The notes beneath the pieces were generated by a model. That model was not told the DNA's origin. It saw only the letters and a program-made list of their open reading frames with translations, and made no database searches. This document shows positions 1-5,237 of a stretch of DNA of 5,237 nt, one piece after another. Each line of letters begins with the position of its first letter. Positions within the stretch are counted from its first letter, which is position 1. The stretch lies in contig DUFL01000056.1 in NCBI GenBank assembly GCA_013331965.1, positions 3,826 through 9,062 on the forward strand, written 5' to 3'. Source of the DNA: Candidatus Woesearchaeota archaeon (lineage in GTDB: Archaea > Nanobdellota > Nanobdellia > Woesearchaeales > UBA10107). Position numbers and translations under genes: made by a program.

Positions 1-3000
1 ACTGCTGCGCATAGATTGCTTTTGAAATCTATACTTGTAAATCCTGTGTAGTTCAGCGATAACGCAGTGGTAAGATCGCCCGAAGCCTGGTCAACTTTTG
101 TTTCAACAATTCCTGTCAAAGATTTTGATGTTTTCTGAAGGAAGAATATCTTGTTGAAATCCTTAATGTTATTTACCATTTCAACATCGTGAGGTGTTGA
201 AGAGATTATTTTTTTCACAAGGTTTACAATGGACGTAAGAGGGTTCGTTATGGTATTTAAAAAATTCTGCAAAGGATTTATGCTAAATATAGGAACAGAA
301 CTATCTGCAGAGTAAAACATTACCTGCTTGGCTTTCGAATAGAATAAAGAACCTGATTCGCTTGTGCTGCAGATTCTTTTAACAGTATCTTCTGTTCCTG
401 CTAGAAAATTTAAGTCGCACTGGCTTTCTTCAAATCCAAATGCTTCGTATACAGGATAATTGATGCTGATTGGCTTGTATAATGCAGTTCCTATTATTAT
501 TTTATTACCTTCTCCTAATTTTTTATACTTCAAAATGCATAACCCATTCATCTGAGGAGTAAAGTCTCCGAATGATTTTCCTGCTTCTCCGGATGTAATT
601 GAATAACTTATGTCGCTTGCGGCTTCTCCTAATGCTGTTTCCAAAGAATCGCAGTATAATGTATAATCATTAGGGCTGACAGAGATTCTTTGCGTATATC
701 TTAATAAAGCATTTGCGATATATTTTGACCTCGTTGTCCAGTCTCCATTGTAACACAGCCTGTCAATTCCCTTGAATATGCTCCAGTTTCCGTCAGGATA
801 GCATTTATTATTTGCATAGCACTCTGAGTTCTCATTGCAATAGCCTGTATCATTGAGGAAAAAGTCTTTTCTCATTGAAACTTCTTTCCATATTCCGCTT
901 GCGCTGCATCTGAATCCAGTTTGCTCATAATCTTTGAATATAGGTGGTTTCTTTGCATTGCTTGTGTAATCTTTTGAATTTTCACAGCTTGTTCCGTTGA
1001 AACAGAAGCTGCTTGGACAGCAGGAATTATCTCTTGATTTTGCTGCCGGATATTTCGGATCTGACTTCAGAAGAAGTGAATCTCTTGCTGCATTAATTGG
1101 ATTTGTTATTCCGTATTTGAAGGCATATTCCCACTTTGAAGTTGAATCGCAGTACCATGAGCCAAGGTTGGTGCATAAGCTTCTGGTATCTATATCAACA
1201 CTGCCAACTTGACTTGAGGACTGCTCTAATTGCGTTTTTGTTTCCGTATTTATGTTGCATGCTCTAAATATAGAATCTGTTCCGTCATTAAAGAAAAGAA
1301 GGGCTGAATTATCTGCAAGAGTATTGTTTCTTGCAGTCGTTCCCTGCCAGCATCCTGCATTATTGTCATTGAATGTTTCCGCTTTAAGTAAAACATTTAT
1401 TTCTTCCGGCTCTGCTGTGTAGAGATGGTCGTATGTTTTTGGATTATAAAATTCATAAAGAGGGAGTGCGTTTGGCTGCGAGGTTGTAAAGACTATGTTG
1501 CCCCATGACGTTGAACCTGTATATCCCAATGAAGTTGCATAAGCTGTGTCTTCTGGTTTAGCTATAAAAATTTGATCCCCAAACGGTCTTTCATCTGTCG
1601 GGGGAGAATATCTTACCCCTAGTTGTATGGTTTGTATGTCTCCCCCCGGATGGCTTACAAGAGAATATGCAACTACGCCTTTATCAATATAACCTTTATT
1701 AGCAATAATGTTATCTCTTCCAGCTTCCGAGTAGTGAGGAATATATCTATTGTCCCCTGTTGTTGGATTAAAGATTCTGAATATAGGCACAGTTTCTGGG
1801 AGCTCAGCAGTATAAACATATGCTGTTATTCCTCTAAATACATATTCGTTTAATATTCCTTGGTCATCCCCGCAGCATCTTGAACCTGTCCATCTGTATG
1901 AAGCAACATTATTGCATGCTTCTTCAGCTCCTGTTCCTGTCAGATCGAAATCATTAATCCACTTTCCTACTTCTGAGACTCCCCTAAATAGATCATAACT
2001 GCTCGCACAGAACTTTGTTTCAGAGTTGCTCAGGAAAAACCTGTCTAATCCGACCAGATTAAGAGAATAATTTCCTGATATGTTTATCCTTTTGCAGCCG
2101 GTTGAAGTAAGGCATGAGCTTGGCTTCGCACCGGGCCCGTATGTAGCTATGTCAAAGCTTCCTAATTCATCTGTTAATTGCTTTTGAGAAACATAAAATG
2201 ATATTTGATTTACTTTTCCGGATTTTATTTCAGAAGTAATCGGGATAACTATGTGATGCCATTTATTTAGTTCATTTCCTGACGGAGAATAAGCCAAAAC
2301 GAGGAAATCAAAAGATTTTGTTTTTGGAGTGCCGCTTTGAGGAGTCCAGTTGATTGAAATATTAAGTTTTTTGCTTCCTGCCAGGAATATGTCAAATTCC
2401 AAATTATCATAGATGTTCCAGTTTCTTATAGCCAAGTCTTTTACTTCTATCAGTTTTATGTTTGGCTGCAGCAATTCAGAAAATATTCTTCTATAGACAT
2501 TATTTCTGCTGTCGCTGCCGTAATAATCTTTAATTAAAGTTGTTGGTCCGCCCGCAATCCTTGACAGGTTCTTATTTTTATTAAGACAGTACGCATAATT
2601 AGGGCCGCAGCATTCTGCAATCATTCCCGTCCTGTATGAAATAAATTGGGTTTCAGCTCCCTGTTCGTTTGTTCCGTTATAGCAAAAGAATTTTTCAGGA
2701 TTTATGTAATAAGGCTCGAAACTTGTCAATATAGGAGGCTGGGTGACTGTGAATGTCTTATTGTATCTTTTGTATATTGAGGTTACAGGCGGAGTTCCTG
2801 TCTGCTGGACAATAGTTATGTTAAGCAAGTGCTTTCCTTCTATCAAATCATTTGGCACTGTGATGTAAAATGGATTCGCATCGTCAAATCCGAATCTTCC
2901 GCTGATATCAGAAACTGTTTCCGGAGCATGGTATGCTTTTTTCCATGTATTTCCATCCTTTACTAATATTCCAAGACCTGTATCATTTAATATCTTATAC

Positions 3001-4199
3001 TGAGAACCAACTGGCAGTCCTGATATTTTTAGTTTTATGGGCTCATTTCGCCTTATAGAAGGAGGAAGGATTGTTATGCTGACTCCGTCTGAAGCTGAGA
3101 CTGTCTCTTCGAGAGGAAATACGATGACTTGGCTGAAATCATTTGAAAACTGCTCAAGAGAAACCGCTCCTTCTAAAGATGACGTTATCAAAACAGGGGA
3201 AGAGCCGACGACCGGGAACTGTGAACCGGGAGTAACTCCATAATCAACATTTGACTGGCTGAGATATCCTGAAAGGAATGATTTTGTGAATGTCATCTCA
3301 TCAGGAACTCCTGCAAATACGTTTGGAGCAGTAGATGTCTCTGCCGGCTTGCAGACCTGCCATGAATTTCCATTAGCAATGGTGTAATATTTATTTGTTA
3401 AATTTTTTATCTTGAAATTGCTTAACGGATCTGTTGCTGCTTTCCATTTCCAGCCTGATGCATCCTTATCGCAAAGATACTTTCCATACGTCACTCCGTT
3501 TATTATATCTGTTGTTATATAGCCATAGTCTGCTGGAACATTTCCGCAGCATCTGTTTGGATCTGTTGTTGATGACTCTTCCAGGAAATATTCCTGCACT
3601 AAAGGATCGTCTTGATTATTGTTCACAGCTAAAGCACACATTTTGGCATCACTATCAGGAGGAACTCCGCATATGCCTTTTGTACAGCTTTTCGTACCTC
3701 CTGCGCAAAGAGTTCCTTCTGGCTTGAAAGCATTGCAATTAGTTGCATAATGAACGCCGTCAAAATAATGGCCGTATGTTTTACACTCTATGTTTGCCCT
3801 GTCACATGCACCTAAATTCGCTACACCCGATGGATTGCCCGCAAAGCATGCCTCTGCACTGCACGCGTCTGTACAATGCCCTTGATAGCCTCCTGGATCG
3901 TAACAGAGCTGTGTACCAGATGGATTGCTTGCTCCACAATCGAACCATTCTTCACACACAGTATCTGTTTGGGAACCAGTTGTGCTTTGAAATGCTTGTC
4001 TGCCACCTTGCATTTGCACACTATCTATCCATGTTGAACACCAACTCTTTGGATGACCCTCATAAGTAACATAACCTAGTATTTGCCGGGTACATTGCGG
4101 ACCTACAGCAGTTACATTCGGAATCAATGAAATATAAATCAACAATATAACCAAACTTATCAAAAAAAGTTTTGTTAATTTATTTCTTTTTAGCATCAT
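1..4199 (-). CDS. Giant secreted cysteine-rich modular surface protein (C-terminus outside window)
   Basis: The frame is open without a stop from 4199 to the window edge, giving 1399 codons plus two bases. I chose the ATG at 4199 because it overlaps the upstream TGA as ATGA; in-frame ATGs at 4208 and 4196 are alternatives, and a stop lies at 4212-4214. Residues 1-31 are a signal peptide. Next come a region with 15 cysteines (36-188), CC motifs at 217-218, 530-531, 775-776 and 1060-1061, an Ig-like beta-rich stretch (about 370-485), a jelly-roll-like stretch (about 575-725), a DUF5648-like segment (about 804-936) and a C-terminal mixed region with CYNGDWTTR (1149-1157) and YTLYC ending at 1183. 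I count about 47 cysteines and many N-x-S/T sequons, as expected of an exported, disulfide-bonded, glycosylated archaeal surface protein. No catalytic motif or membrane anchor is visible. Adhesion or cell contact is a guess from architecture; the CDS itself is very secure. Confidence 0.93.
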   Translation of the reverse strand, partial: MMLKRNKLTKLFLISLVILLIYISLIPNVTAVGPQCTRQILGYVTYEGHPKSWCSTWIDSVQMQGGRQAFQSTTGSQTDTVCEEWFDCGASNPSGTQLCYDPGGYQGHCTDACSAEACFAGNPSGVANLGACDRANIECKTYGHYFDGVHYATNCNAFKPEGTLCAGGTKSCTKGICGVPPDSDAKMCALAVNNNQDDPLVQEYFLEESSTTDPNRCCGNVPADYGYITTDIINGVTYGKYLCDKDASGWKWKAATDPLSNFKIKNLTNKYYTIANGNSWQVCKPAETSTAPNVFAGVPDEMTFTKSFLSGYLSQSNVDYGVTPGSQFPVVGSSPVLITSSLEGAVSLEQFSNDFSQVIVFPLEETVSASDGVSITILPPSIRRNEPIKLKISGLPVGSQYKILNDTGLGILVKDGNTWKKAYHAPETVSDISGRFGFDDANPFYITVPNDLIEGKHLLNITIVQQTGTPPVTSIYKRYNKTFTVTQPPILTSFEPYYINPEKFFCYNGTNEQGAETQFISYRTGMIAECCGPNYAYCLNKNKNLSRIAGGPTTLIKDYYGSDSRNNVYRRIFSELLQPNIKLIEVKDLAIRNWNIYDNLEFDIFLAGSKKLNISINWTPQSGTPKTKSFDFLVLAYSPSGNELNKWHHIVIPITSEIKSGKVNQISFYVSQKQLTDELGSFDIATYGPGAKPSSCLTSTGCKRINISGNYSLNLVGLDRFFLSNSETKFCASSYDLFRGVSEVGKWINDFDLTGTGAEEACNNVASYRWTGSRCCGDDQGILNEYVFRGITAYVYTAELPETVPIFRIFNPTTGDNRYIPHYSEAGRDNIIANKGYIDKGVVAYSLVSHPGGDIQTIQLGVRYSPPTDERPFGDQIFIAKPEDTAYATSLGYTGSTSWGNIVFTTSQPNALPLYEFYNPKTYDHLYTAEPEEINVLLKAETFNDNNAGCWQGTTARNNTLADNSALLFFNDGTDSIFRACNINTETKTQLEQSSSQVGSVDIDTRSLCTNLGSWYCDSTSKWEYAFKYGITNPINAARDSLLLKSDPKYPAAKSRDNSCCPSSFCFNGTSCENSKDYTSNAKKPPIFKDYEQTGFRCSASGIWKEVSMRKDFFLNDTGYCNENSECYANNKCYPDGNWSIFKGIDRLCYNGDWTTRSKYIANALLRYTQRISVSPNDYTLYCDSLETALGEAASDISYSITSGEAGKSFGDFTPQMNGLCILKYKKLGEGNKIIIGTALYKPISINYPVYEAFGFEESQCDLNFLAGTEDTVKRICSTSESGSLFYSKAKQVMFYSADSSVPIFSINPLQNFLNTITNPLTSIVNLVKKIISSTPHDVEMVNNIKDFNKIFFLQKTSKSLTGIVETKVDQASGDLTTALSLNYTGFTSIDFKSNLCAA
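1392..1790 (-). repeat. DUF5648-like repeat domain inside the giant protein
   Basis: Residues about 804-936 carry the family pattern V-P-x-F/Y-R-x-F/Y-N-P-x-T-G-D-x-x-Y. Unit one begins VPIFRIFNPTTGD (804-816) and continues to a KGVVAY element that matches the family's EGIAFY. A middle unit has degenerate features (GDQIF, then an AYATSLGYTG-like stretch). Unit three starts LPLYEFYNPKTYDHLYTAEPEE (from 912). The family (repeat of unknown function, Pfam PF18885) is best known from bacterial extracellular proteins, often beside hydrolase or binding domains. Three units of about 45 residues could form a pseudo-threefold fold, but that is inference. Glycine codons here are 4 GGG, 3 GGA, 2 GGT and 2 GGC, unlike the GGA-rich flanks. 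Confidence 0.75.
3636..4094 (-). other. N-terminal 15-cysteine region of the giant protein
   Basis: Residues 36-188 hold 15 cysteines, including C82/C88, C109/C113/C118, C132/C139 and C165/C172/C177. The stretch GTLCAGGTKSCTKGICG (162-178) has the spacing of small disulfide knots seen in EGF- or disintegrin-like proteins, though I cannot assign a family. NPSG occurs at 92-95 and 122-125, in each case before a cysteine, and a 10-base word is shared at 3919-3928 and 3829-3838, which hints at a small internal duplication. Cysteine is TGT in 10 of 15 cases here, against 6 of 32 in the rest of the gene. Confidence 0.7.
4107..4199 (-). other. Signal peptide of the giant surface protein
   Basis: Residues 1-31 show the three parts of a Sec signal: a basic start (K4, R5, K7, K10), a hydrophobic core over about residues 11-26 rich in Leu and Ile, and a small-residue end V-T-A before V32. 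Cleavage after A31 is the best guess. An uncleaved N-terminal anchor is possible but less likely because of the clear A-x-A-like site. Confidence 0.85.
4196..4199 (-). promoter_or_regulatory. ATGA stop-start overlap (translational coupling)
   Basis: Read on the minus strand the bases are ATGA: the ATG opens the giant gene and the TGA closes the 183-residue gene. Such overlaps normally mean one mRNA and coupled or reinitiated translation. Only a weak Shine-Dalgarno-like GAGAG (4209-4213) lies upstream, which fits dependence on the upstream gene. If the ATG at 4208 is used instead, the overlap is longer (4196-4208) but the coupling argument is unchanged. Confidence 0.8.
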
Positions 4200-4747
4200 A
4201 TCGTACATCTCTCAATCTGTTTTATAGGTGGAACCTGATACCTATTGAACTCTTGGCAGAATTCTGTACTGCTTGATGAACAATACTTAACTAAATCTTC
4301 ATTTTTAGGAGCTTCATTAATCAAGCTTGCTATTCTGCTCTTTCTGAAGTCATCACACACTTGATTTACATTAGATTCATTTTCCGATATTCTGGTAGCG
4401 GCAGTATAGCAAATATCATTAGTAAAACATATGGAAGTTGTTTTGTTCTGTAATGCTATAGAAACGAAGTTCTGAACGCAGTTTGTGTATGTTTCTTTTG
4501 TTTCAATAGGGTCGCAAAGTGAAATGTTAAGATTATTTAAAGCTAGATTCGTATAGCAACTTTCTCTTTTGGATTGATCTGATATTCCTTTGCAGGGATC
4601 TTTGCCAACCAATACATTAAAGTTTGATAGAAAGAAATAACCTCCAATACCAATAATCACAACCACAGCAACAATAATAATTACTTTTTTATGCGATTTT
4701 TTAATAGGAATTTGTGGAAATGGAACTATTCTATTGTTGTTAGCCAT
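4196..4747 (-). CDS. Membrane-anchored cysteine-repeat protein, 183 aa
   Basis: This is a complete gene with a Shine-Dalgarno site (GAGG) seven bases before the ATG. The protein has a short N-terminus with basic residues (K16, K17, H19, K20, K21), one membrane helix at about 22-40, and an outer domain of about 140 residues with 10 cysteines (52, 64, 78, 90, 107, 113, 131, 156, 164, 181). The basic cluster before the helix predicts N-in, C-out topology. C52/C64 and C78/C90 are each C-x11-C and repeat every 26 residues, with Cys-Tyr (C64, C113) and Leu-Cys elements. This resembles a repeat common in predicted exported proteins of DPANN archaea. There is no cleavage site or lipobox, so it is probably anchored. 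It is the first gene of an operon with the giant secreted protein and shares an ATGA overlap with it, so it could be a partner or tether. Function is unknown; the CDS call is secure. Confidence 0.9.
   Translation of the reverse strand: MANNNRIVPFPQIPIKKSHKKVIIIVAVVVIIGIGGYFFLSNFNVLVGKDPCKGISDQSKRESCYTNLALNNLNISLCDPIETKETYTNCVQNFVSIALQNKTTSICFTNDICYTAATRISENESNVNQVCDDFRKSRIASLINEAPKNEDLVKYCSSSSTEFCQEFNRYQVPPIKQIERCTI
4409..4594 (-). repeat. Tandem C-x11-C protein repeats
   Basis: Residues 52-113 contain about two and a half copies of a helical-looking unit: C52/C64, C78/C90, then a degenerate C107/C113. The first two copies are exactly 26 residues apart at both cysteines. Each has a polar C-x-x-I-x-(D/E) start, a cysteine about 12 residues on, and an A/V-A-L-x-N-x element after it (A69-N71, A98-Q100). 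The repeat is seen at the protein level; the DNA copies have diverged. Confidence 0.65.
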
Positions 4748-4751
4748 CTAT

Positions 4752-4759
4752 CTTCCTCT
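4752..4759 (-). promoter_or_regulatory. Shine-Dalgarno site of the 183-aa gene
   Basis: The minus strand reads AGAGGAAG, with the GAGG core ending seven bases before the ATG at 4747. This spacing supports that start codon. It is the clearest ribosome binding site in the window. Confidence 0.75.
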
Positions 4760-4783
4760 TAGTTTTAAAATCACTCTTTATAG

Positions 4784-4799
4784 TTTATAAATATTTTGC
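4784..4799 (-). promoter_or_regulatory. Archaeal BRE + TATA box promoter
   Basis: On the minus strand the sequence reads GCAAAATA followed by TTTATAAA, a purine-rich BRE next to a strong TATA box, as bound by archaeal TFB and TBP. With the usual 24-26 bases to the start site, transcription would begin near 4760, giving a leader of roughly 14 bases that still includes the Shine-Dalgarno site. This promoter would drive the 183-residue gene and the giant gene together. Confidence 0.7.
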
Positions 4800-4809
4800 C
4801 TTTTAAGGC
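4798..4809. promoter_or_regulatory. Palindrome GCCTT-TT-AAGGC beside the BRE
   Basis: A perfect 5-base inverted repeat with a 2-base centre touches the upstream edge of the BRE. The centre is too short for a good RNA hairpin, so a dimeric DNA-binding protein is the more likely reader, if it is functional at all. A match this short can occur by chance. Confidence 0.3.
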
Positions 4810-4877
4810 TTATAACCTTGCAAATCGGGGGTTCTGGCGAAAACGATTAAATCTTTATGATCCCCATAAGCACGGCC

Positions 4878-5237
4878 TTATTGTTCTATTATCGTCTTTG
4901 TCTTTGCCAGAACTTCTTGTGATAACATAAACAACTCTTTGTAGAGATCATCTTTAAGTGAAAGACTGGTTCCATATTGGCATAGTTCTCTTATTTCGGC
5001 ACTTGTTTTTTCTGTAGTTTTATCGGTATCAAGCGAAGCTATTTTGTCCAATAACGCTCTTTCAAACTGTATTTCTTTATCTTCAATGAGACTATACAAT
5101 AGTGCAAATGTACACTCTTGATTCCGGGATTCATATCCAAATTTGGCAGCGATGGCAAGAAGACAGTGATACATTGAATAGAATACTGTGCTGGCACTGA
5201 TGTCTGAAAAATTTCCTTTTTTTAGATAATCAGTGGC
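4878..5237 (-). CDS. HEPN-domain protein (N-terminus outside window)
   Basis: The frame is open to the right edge, so the Met at 5174 is probably internal: 21 codons upstream of it read on with the family pattern, including STVFYSMYHCLL, which crosses it. The visible 119 residues are all-helical in character, with the HEPN hallmark of a long helix S-x-x-x-F-Y-S-M-Y-H followed by KFGYESRNQEC, then two more amphipathic helices ending TIIEQ. HEPN proteins (Pfam PF05168 and relatives) include RNases and toxin partners of MNT-type nucleotidyltransferases. No R-x4-6-H RNase motif is present in the visible part, so it may be a non-catalytic or MNT-paired member; the gene before it is outside the window. 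It ends 130 bases before the surface operon, which has its own promoter, so a functional link is doubtful. Confidence 0.82.
   Translation of the reverse strand, partial: ATDYLKKGNFSDISASTVFYSMYHCLLAIAAKFGYESRNQECTFALLYSLIEDKEIQFERALLDKIASLDTDKTTEKTSAEIRELCQYGTSLSLKDDLYKELFMLSQEVLAKTKTIIEQ

Larger units (their letters stand above)
4748..4877 (-). other. Intergenic region with promoter of the surface-protein operon
   Basis: These 130 bases separate the stop of the HEPN gene from the start of the 183-residue gene. They hold the BRE/TATA promoter, an RBS and a 12-base palindrome, listed separately. The HEPN-side half contains a possible 7-base stem with one mismatch (4828-4834 with 4859-4865, 24-base loop) but no following T-run on either strand, so I do not call it a terminator. 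No tRNA or other RNA gene was recognised. Confidence 0.8.

Noticed and set aside
997..1853. Plus-strand open frames at 997-1212 and 1623-1853
   Set aside because: They lie opposite the long minus-strand coding frame, have no ribosome site or recognisable protein features, and are shadows of it.
3037..4069. Plus-strand frames at 3037-3243, 3434-3727 and 3743-4069, and a minus-strand frame at 3821-4021
   Set aside because: All are inside the giant gene in other frames. The minus-strand one is out of frame with it and lacks a start context. The giant frame has a signal peptide, cysteine modules and continuous coding character.
4828..4865. Hairpin in the intergenic region as a terminator or small RNA
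   Set aside because: The 7-base stem has a mismatch, a 24-base AT-rich loop and no T-run on either strand.
4855..4869. Inverted repeat TTATG-ATCCC-CATAA downstream of the HEPN stop
   Set aside because: A 5-base AT-rich stem is weak and overlaps the competing hairpin; it is expected by chance.
4820..4870. Possible tRNA fragment suggested by a GGGGTTC-like word
   Set aside because: No cloverleaf, anticodon arm or acceptor stem can be drawn around it.
1..5237. CRISPR array, insertion sequence or attachment site
   Set aside because: No regularly spaced direct repeats, transposase genes or terminal inverted repeats were seen on either strand.

Overview
The window looks like part of an AT-rich archaeal genome, most plausibly a DPANN lineage of the Woesearchaeota/Pacearchaeota type. 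The grounds are heavy use of ATA (Ile) and AGA (Arg) codons, a BRE plus TATA-box promoter with a short leader, a Shine-Dalgarno site, and secreted proteins carrying 'CCG(DD)' cysteine modules and C-x11-C repeats. I know these features from predicted surface proteins of such archaea. The lineage is an inference, since there is no rRNA or other marker gene here.

Layout: all genes are on the minus strand, so the window reads right to left. At the right edge (4878-5237) lies the C-terminal part of a HEPN-domain protein whose start is outside the window. A 130-base intergenic region (4748-4877) follows, holding a good archaeal promoter and a small palindrome. Then comes a 183-residue membrane-anchored, cysteine-rich protein (4196-4747). 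Its stop codon overlaps, as ATGA, the start of a very large secreted protein. That reading frame stays open from 4199 to the left edge: at least 1399 residues, with its C-terminus outside the window. It fills about 80 percent of the window and has no stop or frameshift.

The giant protein is a mosaic: signal peptide; N-terminal region with 15 cysteines; a first CCG module; an Ig-like beta-rich stretch; a second CCG module; a jelly-roll-like beta-sandwich; a third module (CCGDD) apparently split by a DUF5648-like repeat domain; a CCP module; and a C-terminal region whose end is not seen. About 47 cysteines and many N-x-S/T sequons fit an exported, disulfide-bonded, glycosylated surface protein. 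Glycine and cysteine codon choice in the N-terminal cysteine region, and glycine codon choice in the DUF5648 segment, differ from the rest of the gene. This suggests that those pieces were acquired separately.

Working idea: the small anchored protein and the giant protein are co-translated partners at the cell surface, perhaps in adhesion or cell-cell contact. That role is inference from architecture only; no catalytic motif was recognised in either. The HEPN gene is separated from them by a promoter and is probably functionally unrelated.
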